A stretch of DNA of 64,000 nt from Skeletonema tropicum (GCA_037178625.1 CM074136.1:930001-994000); one strand, 5' to 3'. Shown: positions 42,344 through 52,375, counted from the stretch's first letter. Translations and numbers: made by a program. Notes: generated by a model not told the origin, from the sequence alone.

Positions 42344-44635
42344 ATGGTCGCCACCTCCTCCTCCACAAATTATTCCAGAGGGCGCTCCGGTCCCGTCAAC
42401 AGGATTAACAACTCGCCCAGCAGCGATTGGAGCGTAGGCAGCGGCAAGGGCAGCAGCATCCTACGAGCAGCACATGCAAGACGGAGTCCATCTCCCAGCC
42501 GCACTGTTGCCGCGGTCAACAAGTACAACTCTCCACATAATCATGCACAACAACAACAGCAGCGTACTCCTAACGCTGGAAACAGCACTGCTGCATCATC
42601 GGTACGTTCGAATGCTCAGCTCTCCCGTGGATCGACACCTCAAGAACGATTCCAAAATATGCAAAAGACAAATGCTGGCAGCAACAAGGTATCATCCTAT
42701 CCTCACCCTCCCACCACACCAGATTTTCCTCGAGTCGACTCACTGGATTCCTTCGATGGGGAGTCAATGAACACCACAATGAACACCGAGCTGTTCCGAA
42801 AGTTTGAAGAGGCGTTCAATGTTACACTCAGAAACAATCCGACCATATTGCCTGGGGCACCGGCTGTTATGAAATCGATCAAGACGACACTGTTCAAGGT
42901 GCAACAGGGTAAGGTTGCCAAGGTGGCTGAGATGAGGAGACAACTTGATGAGGCAAAGGGCGAGATAACCAACATGGACCAGCACCTTGGCCAACAGCGA
43001 GAGGAGCTGGCCAGGAAGAAGACCGAATACACCAGAGAGATGGCTGACATTGAGGCTGCTACGAAGGATCTGAAGGGAAAGGTTGCCGAGGCTAGAAAGG
43101 ACAAGGATGAAATGGCAAAGCACCTCGACTTTCTATCCAAATCTCGTGCGGACGTAGAGAAGGCACTGAAGGTGGAGGTGAAAAAACTCGAAAAGGAGCG
43201 GGATGCTCTCTTAAAGGTCTCGCAAGAGAGGAAGAGGATCCAAAAGGTACAGGAGGAGAATATGAATCTGAAGGGAGTGGTGGATGGTATGAGTGAGGAG
43301 GCGAGCAAAGAGAAGCAGGAATTGAATGAAAAGAAGGAGATGCTGAAACAGATGAAGGAGAAGAATGAAAAGATACGGAATGAGAGTGAGACAGTAAAGA
43401 AGGAGATTGAGATGGAGCAGAAGGGGTTGTTGGAGATCAACGTGACAATACAAGCCAAAAAGGCGGCCTTGCTGGAGAATAAGAAGGAGTCCCAAGAGAA
43501 GTTGAATGAGTTGGAGACAGAGTTGGCCGAGGCAAAGAAGGAGGCCCAAGATCAGATGAATGAGTTGAAGATCGAGTTAGCCAAAACAAAGTTATCATCT
43601 GGTGTGAAGAAGACAGTGACATCTCTCATGTCACCATGTGACGGAGGTAATGATCAGATTGATGAGTTGGAGAAAGAGTTGGCCGAGGCAGTGACCCAAG
43701 ATCAGTTGAATGGGTTGAAGGCCGAGTTGGCCAAAACAAAGTTATCATCTGGTATGAAGAAGACAGTGACATCTCTCATGACACGCTGTGACGGAGGTGA
43801 TGACCAGAATGATGATAGTCATGCTCGTCCTTCTAGTTCAAGAAATGAAGATAAAGTTGATGGCGCTGGTATTAACGTGACTCCTACTCCCCGTGCAGTT
43901 GTGTTTGACTCTAACTTGCCATCGCCAAGATATGAAGACGCACAGTCTCCCATCGAGGACGTGGCGAGGAAGGAACGCTCTCGATCACGGTCACGATCAA
44001 GACGGTCCCGATCACGTTCAAAATCTCAAAGAAGATGGGACAGCAAACGAGTCGAGGAGGAAGAAATGGGAAGAGAAATTGAGATTCTGCGTTTGGAGCT
44101 GGAGGAAGTTCGTGCAAGGAACAATGTTGCAATGCGTGAACAGGAAGCTGCGATTCGCGAGCAGGAAGCTACGATTCGCGAGCAGGAAGCTCGTGAGGCC
44201 GAGAACGCATTGAGAGAAGAGGCGGATTTTATGCGTAATGAAATTCGTGTCAACGAGGCTGAGGGCGCATTGCGAGATCAGCTCAAACATATGGATACTA
44301 TTCGTACTGAAATGCGGTCCAGCCGAAGGAATTCACTCGGCGTGTCTCCGTCAGCGTATACCTCCCAATCACCATCCTTCAGACGTAGTCATCGCGATAG
44401 AGATCACGAGGAACGATATTATTCCTTCCTACACAAAGACAGAGAACCCACATCATCTCCTCCCTACACCTCCCGTACCTCGAGACGCTTCCGTCTAGAA
44501 AATGACGATGATAGACCACGAACTAGTAGGAACACTTTCAGTAGATCGAATTTCTCCTCTCCTCTTGCAAGCTCAAGTAGTCGGAGACCCTTTTCTGATC
44601 GTGCAGCGAGATCTACTCCTGAGTGGAGAAGATGA
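42344..44635 (+). CDS. Coiled-coil protein with a conserved KFEEAFN module and RS repeats (paralogue 2)
   Basis: A 763-residue single-exon protein. Residues 1-145 are Ser/Asn/Gln-rich. Residues about 146-215 (MNTELFRKFEEAFNVTLRNN ... ILPGAP ... SIK ... LFKVQ) match paralogue 1. A long coiled coil (about 185-420) follows. Then come two internal repeats of about 60 residues containing ELAKTKLSSGVKKTVTSLM and ELAKTKLSSGMKKTVTSLM (43560-43800), an RS-dipeptide stretch (RSRSRSRSRRSRSRSKSQRR, as in splicing factors), and three tandem IREQEA hexads near 44150. The tail is Ser/Arg-rich. The internal duplication is absent from paralogue 1. Function unknown; nuclear speckle targeting by the RS stretch is inference. 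Confidence 0.85.
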   Translation: MVATSSSTNYSRGRSGPVNRINNSPSSDWSVGSGKGSSILRAAHARRSPSPSRTVAAVNKYNSPHNHAQQQQQRTPNAGNSTAASSVRSNAQLSRGSTPQERFQNMQKTNAGSNKVSSYPHPPTTPDFPRVDSLDSFDGESMNTTMNTELFRKFEEAFNVTLRNNPTILPGAPAVMKSIKTTLFKVQQGKVAKVAEMRRQLDEAKGEITNMDQHLGQQREELARKKTEYTREMADIEAATKDLKGKVAEARKDKDEMAKHLDFLSKSRADVEKALKVEVKKLEKERDALLKVSQERKRIQKVQEENMNLKGVVDGMSEEASKEKQELNEKKEMLKQMKEKNEKIRNESETVKKEIEMEQKGLLEINVTIQAKKAALLENKKESQEKLNELETELAEAKKEAQDQMNELKIELAKTKLSSGVKKTVTSLMSPCDGGNDQIDELEKELAEAVTQDQLNGLKAELAKTKLSSGMKKTVTSLMTRCDGGDDQNDDSHARPSSSRNEDKVDGAGINVTPTPRAVVFDSNLPSPRYEDAQSPIEDVARKERSRSRSRSRRSRSRSKSQRRWDSKRVEEEEMGREIEILRLELEEVRARNNVAMREQEAAIREQEATIREQEAREAENALREEADFMRNEIRVNEAEGALRDQLKHMDTIRTEMRSSRRNSLGVSPSAYTSQSPSFRRSHRDRDHEERYYSFLHKDREPTSSPPYTSRTSRRFRLENDDDRPRTSRNTFSRSNFSSPLASSSSRRPFSDRAARSTPEWRR

Positions 44636-44828
44636 GAAGATGTATGATGCCTAATCCTCAGACAGTTTAAATGAGCTTTTGGGCATTCTGACAACAGCAC
44701 AATATATGTAACTACTTATAACATGTCAAAGTTTAACTCAAAGACCTATAATGTTCATCAAATAGAACTACCATACATGACATTACTCATTCTTCCCACT
44801 TGACTACCTCCGACACATCACACACTTT

Positions 44829-46181
44829 TCAATTCTGCTTACATTCTGGATTCTCTCCTTCACCTGCAGCCGGTGGTGGGAATGGACTACTACTGCCATC
44901 ACCAACACCACCACCATTCGGACGAAACGCAAACCCTCCACTACCATCACCACCATCCTCATCATCATCATCTCCTCCATCTCCAAACATCATCATACCC
45001 TCCTCATCACCATACATCTCATCCTCCTCCATCGCCTCCCCCGTAAACCAATGGACCGCATTCGGAATCAAACTCCCCCGAATCACACAAGCCATTTCAT
45101 AATCATGATCAAAATATTCCTCCATCGCATCCGCCTCCTCCTCATCCACAACATCCCCCAACTCTGGCATTTTGGGTGGTGTAAAGAAATGAAAGAAGGA
45201 TTCCGCCCGTTCCGTCTTTTGAATTGTACGAACTTGTCCGGCATTTGGTCCACCCTTCTTACGTTGTTTCTTGGTAATAGTCTTGTGTGTGAGACACTTA
45301 TTCGGTTCCTTCCAATCAATTTCGGTCCCAGTGACACTCTGCAACATTGGTTCATCCTCCGTTAACAAATTGGGAACCTCATACCGTTTGGTTAATACCG
45401 AATTGGTAAAGAATTCATTGGTATTGGGATTGAAATGAAAGTGTAATTCGAATCCACTCCCATCGGGAAAGTCGTTACAGGTAATGTCGGTAAGATGATC
45501 GAGACAATCGACGTCTTGTTCGGTGATTAGTTCGGCGAGGAGGTCGATGTGTCCCATGGCACAGGCCCAGAATTGGGGTATTCCCTTGACGTTGTTGTTA
45601 TTGTTGTTGGTATCATCTTCATTATCATCATGTGAACTTGATGTTGCTACTGCTGGTGTAGTATTAGTAGCACTAGCACTCGCACTAATCTCCTCATCAC
45701 ACTCACCAGCAATCACACTCCTCCGCGTCTCATAAAGTGGTTTCATCAACCCATTATACTTTTGTTCCAACGCTGCCCTCTCGATCAAATATTGTTCCAA
45801 TAATTGAAGACGATCTTCCGAGAGTGATTGTAATTTATCGAGACGGGGATGAATGCACGGTGGGAGGAGGGAGAGGAATTGAGCGTTGATTTCGGAGGGG
45901 TTGAGATTGTTGAAGTCCATGTTATTGGGATCAGCTACTGCTAGAGCAGCAGCTGGTGCTGCTTGAGCTGGTGGTAGGTTGAAGTTGAATTGATGTGCAG
46001 CGGCTGGTTGTGGTGGAGGTACTTCGTCTTGTTCTTCTTGTGATGGAGGTGCAATTGCTTCATCATCAGATGCATCTTCGACTGTGATTGATGAAATTGC
46101 CGCAGCGGTTTCGTCTACTGCATCAACTCCAGCTTCAGCTTCAGGAGGAGCTGCTGGCGTACTGTTGTCTTCGTCGGCCAT
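44829..46181 (-). CDS. NAP1-type histone chaperone
   Basis: A 450-residue protein of the nucleosome assembly protein family. After an Ala/Pro/Glu-rich N-terminus, the NAP fold begins near SEDRLQLLEQYLIERAALEQ (long dimerisation helix) and KYNGLMKPLYETRR. It continues through IPQFWACAMGHI, GFELHFHFNPNTNEFFTN, LTKRYEV and ESFFHFFTPPKMPE, all diagnostic. An Asn/Ser/Asp-rich insert interrupts the fold near residues 165-195. The C-terminus is very acidic (DDDDEDGGD), as needed to bind histones. NAP1 proteins shuttle H2A-H2B and assist nucleosome assembly. No intron is needed. Confidence 0.95.
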   Translation of the reverse strand: MADEDNSTPAAPPEAEAGVDAVDETAAAISSITVEDASDDEAIAPPSQEEQDEVPPPQPAAAHQFNFNLPPAQAAPAAALAVADPNNMDFNNLNPSEINAQFLSLLPPCIHPRLDKLQSLSEDRLQLLEQYLIERAALEQKYNGLMKPLYETRRSVIAGECDEEISASASATNTTPAVATSSSHDDNEDDTNNNNNNVKGIPQFWACAMGHIDLLAELITEQDVDCLDHLTDITCNDFPDGSGFELHFHFNPNTNEFFTNSVLTKRYEVPNLLTEDEPMLQSVTGTEIDWKEPNKCLTHKTITKKQRKKGGPNAGQVRTIQKTERAESFFHFFTPPKMPELGDVVDEEEADAMEEYFDHDYEMACVIRGSLIPNAVHWFTGEAMEEDEMYGDEEGMMMFGDGGDDDDEDGGDGSGGFAFRPNGGGVGDGSSSPFPPPAAGEGENPECKQN

Positions 46182-46460
46182 CGTTTAATCGATCGTTTAC
46201 TACGGGTACTTATGATTGCAAAGATTTTATGATCATGATGATGATGGTGCAGAAAAAATCGATGGTGGAGGAAGACTCACCATCTCGTGTCATCAAAAGC
46301 ACTGTCATAAAGGCAGTTACTGTGGCGAATCTAAACTCCACGTCACAGGAACCAGGAACGCAAAAAATAATCATCTCGATGCATCCTCCATGACGAAACG
46401 CCGCTCATAGCTTGCTCGTCACACTTCTTACATCCATCGTATATATAAACAATCTCCACC

Positions 46461-46844
46461 ATGGCCTTCAACAACAACAACACTAGATTCCTCCTCGTGA
46501 TCTGCCTCTGCCTCGCCACGGCAGCACAAGCATTCGTCGCCCCTTCTCACACAATGATGCACTCTCGAACATCCTCCTCCTCCATTCAACTCATGCCAAC
46601 AGCAACCACCACCTCAATCGAATCATCCACACTATTCGACACCACCACCACACAATCATCATCATCCTCCGAACTACTCTCGGTAGCAACACTCGATCCA
46701 ACAACTGTACTAAGTGATGCACTCGGTGGACTATTGGGCTCGTCGGCGATATTGGCAGTACCGATTGTGGCGGCGTTGAGTGTTGCTGGATTGATTGCGT
46801 TTTTTATTGTGAGTTATGCCAACCCCGAGGATGAGGATGATTAG
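46461..46844 (+). CDS. Small plastid-targeted single-helix membrane protein
   Basis: A 127-residue protein with a signal peptide (FLLVICLCLATAAQAF) and the plastid-entry context QAF/VAPS, then a Ser/Thr-rich linker. A hydrophobic C-terminal segment (SSAILAVPIVAALSVAGLIA, FFIVSY) ends in NPEDEDD. This layout, one thylakoid-type helix with an acidic tail, is like small nuclear-encoded photosystem or cytochrome b6f subunits, but I cannot assign which. A TATATATAAAC sits at 46440-46450, very near the ATG. It is divergent from the NAP1 gene, with about 280 bp between the starts. Confidence 0.75.
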   Translation: MAFNNNNTRFLLVICLCLATAAQAFVAPSHTMMHSRTSSSSIQLMPTATTTSIESSTLFDTTTTQSSSSSELLSVATLDPTTVLSDALGGLLGSSAILAVPIVAALSVAGLIAFFIVSYANPEDEDD

Positions 46845-47721
46845 ATTGAAAGTTGATTATATATATATGTGTGCATATATGGATAATTGAGAGATATAGA
46901 GAGAGATGGAGTGGTTTTGGTGGAAATAATGAGGAGTGTAGGATTCAATTGAAGGAGAATAGGAACGGTTGAATTACAAAGCATTTATGGAAGTAGTTGG
47001 ACAGAATCATGACTCTTGATGTTAAAGTGACAATTATTACCTTCTTCTATTGGAGGTTTAGGATCAGTAGGTTTGGGTCTCGTTTCAGTGGAAATGGTAA
47101 TGATGTATCAGAGCATGCAATAACAGTTCGTCTTTCCTCCTTTCTGTTAACTTAACGTCTAAGGATTTGTTTGGAAACCAACCTTCATATTTTCCTGTGT
47201 ACATTGTTTTGTAACATCTTATTTGGTGGTTTGCAGCGACTTCATGCATTGGTGGCGAGTGGCGAGGGAGACTAGATTCATACATGGCCGTTTCAAACCA
47301 TTTTCGAAAGACTTGTATCGGCTGAAGGCGAATGCGTCTGTGCCCTTACTAAATCATTTTGACTATACCAATCTCCTGCAAAACACACAGAATTAGTTCA
47401 AATAACAAAACAACATACGATACTTCGTCAATGCAACACGAAACCTCCTCGACAGTTGATTGTCATGTATTCTCTGTCAAATCAACATTGGCAAATGAGT
47501 GGGGAAAGGATGCTCTCCAAACAAACATCTCACCAACGGACGGAAAACCAAACGCCTGTCACACACGAGGAACAAACTACACTAAAAGTTGCATAAGCGG
47601 ATCAACAAGAGGCGGCAACAAAGTGCACACACTCTCTCCTCGCAGATTAAATGAATTATGAATGAACCTTATGTTCTTTTATGGATGTTATGTTCTCCCA
47701 ATCATAGTCGATCAAGTTTAC
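46845..47721. other. 0.9 kb intergenic between convergent genes
   Basis: No gene recognised; a TA dinucleotide run lies near 46860. Short frames here lack motifs. Confidence 0.5.
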
Positions 47722-48504
47722 TTAACGCATAGAAGCAGCCTTCTTGGCCTCTTCCATAGCAATGGCCTTGGCACGCTTCTCAAGCTTGGCTTGAGTCTTC
47801 AATCCCATGATTCCACCTCCCCACTTACGGAGAAGTTCAGTGTTCTTGTTGAACTTTTCGTTACCCAAATCCTGGAAGATCTTGAGTTGAGACTCGTCCT
47901 CCTTGTTGACCTTGGTGAGGGCAACGACGGCAGCGGTCTTTTGGTGGACAAGAGTTCCGAGACGGGCCTTGTCCTTAACAATGAGGAAGGGGACCTCCAT
48001 CTTACGGCAGAGGGCAGGAAGCCAGAGGACAAGCTCGATGGGGTCAACATCGCATGCGATAAGAACAAGGGAAGCCTTCTTCTCCTCAACAAGGGTGGTA
48101 ACATGCTTCAATCCGAACTTCAATTGGCAGGGAACCTTAGCAGGTGCCTCCTTTCCGGCAGCAGTGGCAGCGGCGGTGTCCTTAATACGCTGCTTCTTGG
48201 CGGCGGCAGTCTCAGGACGGTACTTGTTCAACAAGTTGAAGACACTGGCGGCCTCGTTCTTTCCAATGGACTTGGTGAACTGGTTGATGGAAGGAGGGAC
48301 CTTAAGACGTTGGTAGAGGACGGCACGTTGACGCTGGATGCGCACGTACTTGGGCCAGCGGACGAAGCGGCTAAGGTCACGTCCAGCGGGGCGGATGTTT
48401 CCACCGACGCCGAAGGAGCGAGGGCGGGAGGGGAAGAGGGGGTCGGCCTTGGAGACCTTCTTGACAGGGGCGGCCTTGGCCTTGCTGGAGGATTTCTTTG
48501 CCAT
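47722..48504 (-). CDS. RPL7A: Cytosolic ribosomal protein eL8 (L7a)
   Basis: A 260-residue protein from ATG 48504, chosen because MAKKSSSKAKAAP is the expected basic N-terminus and upstream codons lack family similarity. Diagnostic segments are PLFPSRPRSFGVGGNIRP, RFVRWPKYVRIQRQRAVLYQ, LKVPPSINQF, FGLKHVTTLVEEKKASLVLI, ACDVDPIELVLWLPALC and VPFLIVKDKARLGTLVHQKT. The central part is the L7Ae kink-turn RNA-binding fold. The protein is a structural part of the 60S subunit. GC-richer, codon-biased sequence compared with the neighbours fits high expression. Confidence 0.97.
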   Translation of the reverse strand: MAKKSSSKAKAAPVKKVSKADPLFPSRPRSFGVGGNIRPAGRDLSRFVRWPKYVRIQRQRAVLYQRLKVPPSINQFTKSIGKNEAASVFNLLNKYRPETAAAKKQRIKDTAAATAAGKEAPAKVPCQLKFGLKHVTTLVEEKKASLVLIACDVDPIELVLWLPALCRKMEVPFLIVKDKARLGTLVHQKTAAVVALTKVNKEDESQLKIFQDLGNEKFNKNTELLRKWGGGIMGLKTQAKLEKRAKAIAMEEAKKAASMR

Positions 48505-48967
48505 GGTGAAGATGTTTGTGGGGTGATTTGACGTGAGTTGTGCGACGATGGGGTGAAATAGAGGTGAGGCTGTCGAGTCAAATTTTACATGTGTACGTGG
48601 GAAATAGTACAATAGCGCAAGTAGGATTTTAGTAAAAGGTACTATCTTCTGGGCAGGCAGGTTGGGTGCGGAGACGGGCTAACAGCAGGCAAAGTTCAAA
48701 GTTGTTCAACTTTTACCACTCAACACTACGATAGTTATTTGAACTATCCTTTGCTTGGGGTAGATAGATGACGCAATAATTACTATGTAACTGAACAACA
48801 ATTGAGTATTGTGGATGTTTAAGAGAGGGTAGGTTCACCCATTCTGCTCTTTATTGCCCAATAAGCAGTACAAATCACGCGTCGGTAGATATATAGCTAG
48901 ATTTAAGTCGTTAATCTGAAATAAAACACACAGACCTTTCTTCCCCATTGCTGACCCACGTGAACAC
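48505..48967. other. Intergenic
   Basis: 5' region of the eL8 gene and 3' end of the carrier gene. A GC-rich part near 48650-48680 and AT-rich remainder; no discrete element recognised. Confidence 0.5.
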
Positions 48968-49957
48968 TTAAAGTGCCTCCTTTCCAGTCACAACCTTGGT
49001 GATCTGATCAGTCAATAGCAACGAGATGACAGTGTACGGAGCCAACTTCAAAAATGCAGGAACGAATCCACTCCAAAGCTTCAACACTCCCTCATCTGCA
49101 ACAGTCTTGACAAAGCAATCCAACATGGAACCATACTCAGCGGCAGAACTTTGCATACGAGACTTGACCACATCAAATGGATTCGCGACGGTATTTGCAC
49201 AGAATGATGAAACAAGTGTAGCACAGAACAACATTGGTACACCACCAAAGGCTTTGCCTCCTTCACCGAAAAATCCAGATTTACTCAATCTCATTTTGAT
49301 CTCACTCGTGATACCCATGGCACATGCACTCAAAAGACAGGCACGTAATACAGTTGCTGGTGCACCGGTAAAGAGGGCAGGTGCCCCCTCTTCCTTGGCT
49401 ATCCTTGCGATACAGTTGCCGACACCTTTGTAATTACGACGTTGCTCGACTGGCAATTTCTTATCATTTGACATACGAACCAAAGCTAATTCAGAGGGAG
49501 TTCCAACAAACGATCCAATACCACCGGAAGTCAACCCCATGAGCATCTTGGATGAAAGTGGAATGGCATTCTTATCAAGTCCAGCGGCAATATTGGCATT
49601 TTGTGCATTTTCCAACAAATAGGCATAGATTCCAATACGGCATGATCCATAGAGCCACTGACGTAAATATGCGGCGGATACTCCAGCGTAGAGTCCATCC
49701 TTAAGACCATCTTTTTCGTAAATTCCACGGGCGGCCTCTCCGGCGGAGTTGTAGGTGGAGCCGGAAGTTTGCATTTGGACGCGAATGACGTCGAGTGGAT
49801 GGCAGACGGTCGCGGCTGAATGAATGACCGATGGCGTGAGCAAAACAAGAAGTGTTCATGACATGAAGTTAGTAAGATAGGTGAGAAGTCACTCACCTCC
49901 CATTCCGGAGAATGCCGCGATGACCATCTTGAGGATTAGTGCTCCGGCGGCTGTCAT
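48968..49957 (-). CDS. Mitochondrial carrier, 2-oxoglutarate/malate type, two exons
   Basis: Exon 1 is 49897-49957 and exon 2 is 48968-49815, with an 81-nt GTGAGT...TTCAG intron; together 302 residues. Three carrier repeats each show the P-x-[DE/S]-x-x-[KR] signature: PLDVIRVQMQ, PSELALVRM and PFDVVKSRMQ. The second repeat (SNDKKLPVEQRRNYKGVGNC) matches the oxoglutarate/malate and dicarboxylate carrier group (SLC25A11-like), where the acidic position is often changed. It would exchange dicarboxylates across the inner mitochondrial membrane. Substrate choice within the group is inference. Confidence 0.93.
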
Positions 49958-50611
49958 GGTTGATGTTGGTTGTTGCTTCTTGGTGCTCTCGAGATATTGT
50001 AGCTATGTTGTTATGTTGACAAGTCCGGAAGTTGATGGTGATGTTGATGGGTCAAAAATAGGATCTCATCGTCACAAAAGAAAAGGGCGGGAAGAAGTTG
50101 CGCCGAGATTTGGCGCGCCACGCTGCAGCCACTCAAACAAAATCCATCAAGATCTCGAGCCAAACTCCAAGATCTCTCCTGCCTCCAACATCATCTCAGT
50201 TTCATGAAGAGGTGTTGGCAAGATGGCTTCGAGGAGTGCCCCGCAATGATGTTGTTCCAATATCATCGCCGAGGGCTGCATCTAATCGTTGCAACTCCTT
50301 GGGGAAATTCCCCGGGCGTAAGGAGAGAGAGTCTCAACCAGAAATGGTAATCCCGGCGCGGTAGCCGCTTGTTTCTGCAAAGACGGGCCGATGATGTGTG
50401 TATGTTCATATTCCATCCTTGTGATGGCGATGTCATTCGATTCATCATCGGTCAAGAGCTTCTATATGAGACGGTGCCGTCAAAAAGCCGCCGCCTTAGC
50501 AAAGTAATGCCATCATCAGTTCAAATGAGTCACTTTGTTTGGTCTGTGGTTACTCAACGGGGGTCATTACCGACATCTCTTCTTGAAACTCACCCATCAA
50601 CATCCACCCCT
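49958..50611. other. Intergenic, carrier promoter and left flank of the tRNA array
   Basis: No gene recognised. A CCCCGGG-type small hairpin lies at about 50300. Confidence 0.45.
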
Positions 50612-50629
50612 TCCCCCCTACCTTTTTTA

Positions 50630-50716
50630 GTGTGCATGACCCTGCCTGGTGGTGGGCTGAGGCTTCAAACCTTAGGGCGTCTAGCGACGCAGTTGTTCGA
50701 TTCAACCTTGCGCACG
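50630..50716 (+). tRNA. trnU: tRNA-Sec (anticodon TCA), copy 1
   Basis: An 87-nt selenocysteine tRNA with the eukaryotic 9/4 fold. Acceptor stem 50630-50638 pairs with 50707-50715 (9 bp, one T-T mismatch), with discriminator G at 50716. The D stem is 6 bp (CCTGCC/GGTGGG) with a 4-nt TGGT loop. The anticodon stem TGAGG/CCTTA encloses CTTCAAA, anticodon TCA at 50665-50667. The long variable arm is GCGTC-TAGC-GACGC. The T arm is GTTG-TTCGATT-CAAC (4 bp). The 6-bp D stem, 4-bp T stem, long arm and TCA together are specific to tRNA-Sec. GGCTTCAAACCT, GTCTAGCGAC and the T loop also match the known eukaryotic tRNA-Sec sequence. TTTT at 50727-50730 would end Pol III transcription. Confidence 0.96.
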
Positions 50717-50878
50717 TGTGCCGGTGTTTTCCTTCGCCTTAGGGTGATGGATTCACTTGGCTTTTCCCTCATCTCAGCGGTGCTTAACAAGAGGGTGAAC
50801 TTCTTTTTGTTTATGTCAAATGGTAAGTGATTCCGTGTGCACATAACTTGTCTCTCATCCCTTCCCCTACCTTTTTCA

Positions 50879-50965
50879 GTGTGCATGACCCTGCCTGGTG
50901 GTGGGCTGAGGCTTCAAACCTTAGGGCGTCTAGCGACGCAGTTGTTCGATTCAACCTTGCGCACG
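50879..50965 (+). tRNA. trnU: tRNA-Sec (anticodon TCA), copy 2
   Basis: Identical over all 87 nt to copy 1. The anticodon is at 50914-50916 and the TTTT terminator at 50976-50979. The immediate upstream sequence (CCCCTACCTTTTTCA) is the array spacer. Confidence 0.96.
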
Positions 50966-51119
50966 TGTGCCGGTGTTTTCCTTTCGCCTGAGGGTGATGA
51001 ATTCACTTGGATTTTTCCTTCTCCCAGCGGTGCTTGAAAGAGGGTGAACTTCTCTTTCAAATGGTAAGTGATTCCGTGTGCACATAATTTGTCTCTCATT
51101 CCTTCCCCTACCTTTTTCA

Positions 51120-51206
51120 GTGTGCATGACCCTGCCTGGTGGTGGGCTGAGGCTTCAAACCTTAGGGCGTCTAGCGACGCAGTTGTTCGATTCAACCTTG
51201 CGCACG
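51120..51206 (+). tRNA. trnU: tRNA-Sec (anticodon TCA), copy 3
   Basis: Identical over all 87 nt to copies 1 and 2. The anticodon is at 51155-51157 and the TTTT terminator at 51217-51220. The unit's 3' part carries the GTTTACGTC variant also seen, slightly altered, in unit 1, so unit 2 has a small deletion there. Confidence 0.96.
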
Positions 51207-51345
51207 TGTGCCGGTGTTTTCCTTCGCCCGAGGGTGATGGATTCACTTGGCCTTTTCCTTCTCCCAGCGGTGCTTGAAAGAGGGTGAACTTCTCTTGTTT
51301 ACGTCAAATGGTAAGTGATTCCGTGTGCACATAATTTGTCTCATG

Positions 51346-52375
51346 TTTATAGCTGCCATGCTACGCACGTCGAGGAGTTAGCAAGTGAGGTTTCGAAATA
51401 ATATTCGCCGTTTACCTGTATGAATTTTAAGTGATTCCAAAGTTTTTTCTGATGCTACTGCCCATGTGTAATGATTAGATGGTTGATATGGCCGTTTTTG
51501 TTAGCATCCGACTTACACAATCATCTTTTCTTTTCACCTACCTTATTTCATTTTACAGAGTAGCGTCATGTTCTGTCGTCTTGGTGATGTGTGCACGCAT
51601 CGGCTGAGCATAGAATAAGGTAAGAAAAAAGAGGCTTGACAAGATCCATTGTAACTTGTGCATACATAAACGGCCGTGAAGAAATCCTATTTCTTGATCG
51701 AGACTATCCCATGGTTGATAATCAAAATCAGTCTTTAAAGTTCTCTGAGCCTATGAAGACATATTCCAAAAACATACGAAGTGACGAAGTTATTCTTTCC
51801 CCGTCTGATCGATAGATGCAGAATCAAAGAAAGGCACTGTCCTATAAGCCAGTTGGACAATTTGTGTTAACTCTGATCGATGTTTTTGGGTTACTGTCTC
51901 GCAATCTTCCGTTGTATCAACTGTCACTTGTGTTCTAATCCGATCTTTTTCAAATATTTTTCTCTTCCAGACTAAGGAAGGTTCGATACATCTAACTCAA
52001 TAGATAGGATACTAAACATAAATTCATTTCAAGCTTTAATCTTGCACCAATTCATTCCCACTTGCTATTTTTATGACAGTTAGTTCTCTTGTACTTCATC
52101 TCCCGTCGTCGCCCTCGGCGGCTTGATATTACTTTCCTAGCATTAATTCGATTTGACAAGGTTCAATGCGCGTTCAGTAGTTTTCATCTATCTCGTGAAC
52201 GTAGAGATGATTCAGCACTCGAGTGATGATCAATGCAACGATGATGAGAAGCCCTGAAGCAGCCATGTATTCTGGCTCATCTGTCCAAGTAAACAATGTC
52301 ACAATTAAGAAAATGATTCCCATCTTAAGAAGGCAATGATAGCAACTGGCCTGCTCAGCTTTTGATGAGATGCGT
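51346..52375. other. 1 kb without a recognised gene
   Basis: AT-rich, with short open frames only. I looked for more tRNA-Sec material and found none. Confidence 0.45.

Larger units (their letters stand above)
50612..51345 (+). repeat. Tandem array of three ~245-bp units, each holding a tRNA-Sec gene
   Basis: Unit period is 249 then 241 bp. Each unit has the 87-nt tRNA gene, a TTTT terminator about 10 nt after it, a less conserved 3' half (AGGGTGATGRATTCACTTGG ... GAGGGTGAACTTCT) and a 57-nt spacer (GTAAGTGATTCCGTGTGCAC ... CTTCCCCTACCTTTTTCA). The spacer upstream of unit 1 differs. The tRNA bodies are identical, while the 3' halves differ by substitutions and small indels. Confidence 0.9.

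Noticed and set aside
50823..50879. Real introns between the tandem units
   Set aside because: GTAAGT and CAG are present, but the supposed exons (192, 184 and 190 nt) do not keep frame and contain a structured RNA gene, so the resemblance is probably chance.
50612..51345. Open frames of 60-150 codons in the tandem array (for example 50369-50830 and 51078-51287, both +) as protein genes
   Set aside because: They are translations of the tRNA-Sec repeat units; unit lengths are not multiples of three and the conserved part is the tRNA fold, not the reading frame.
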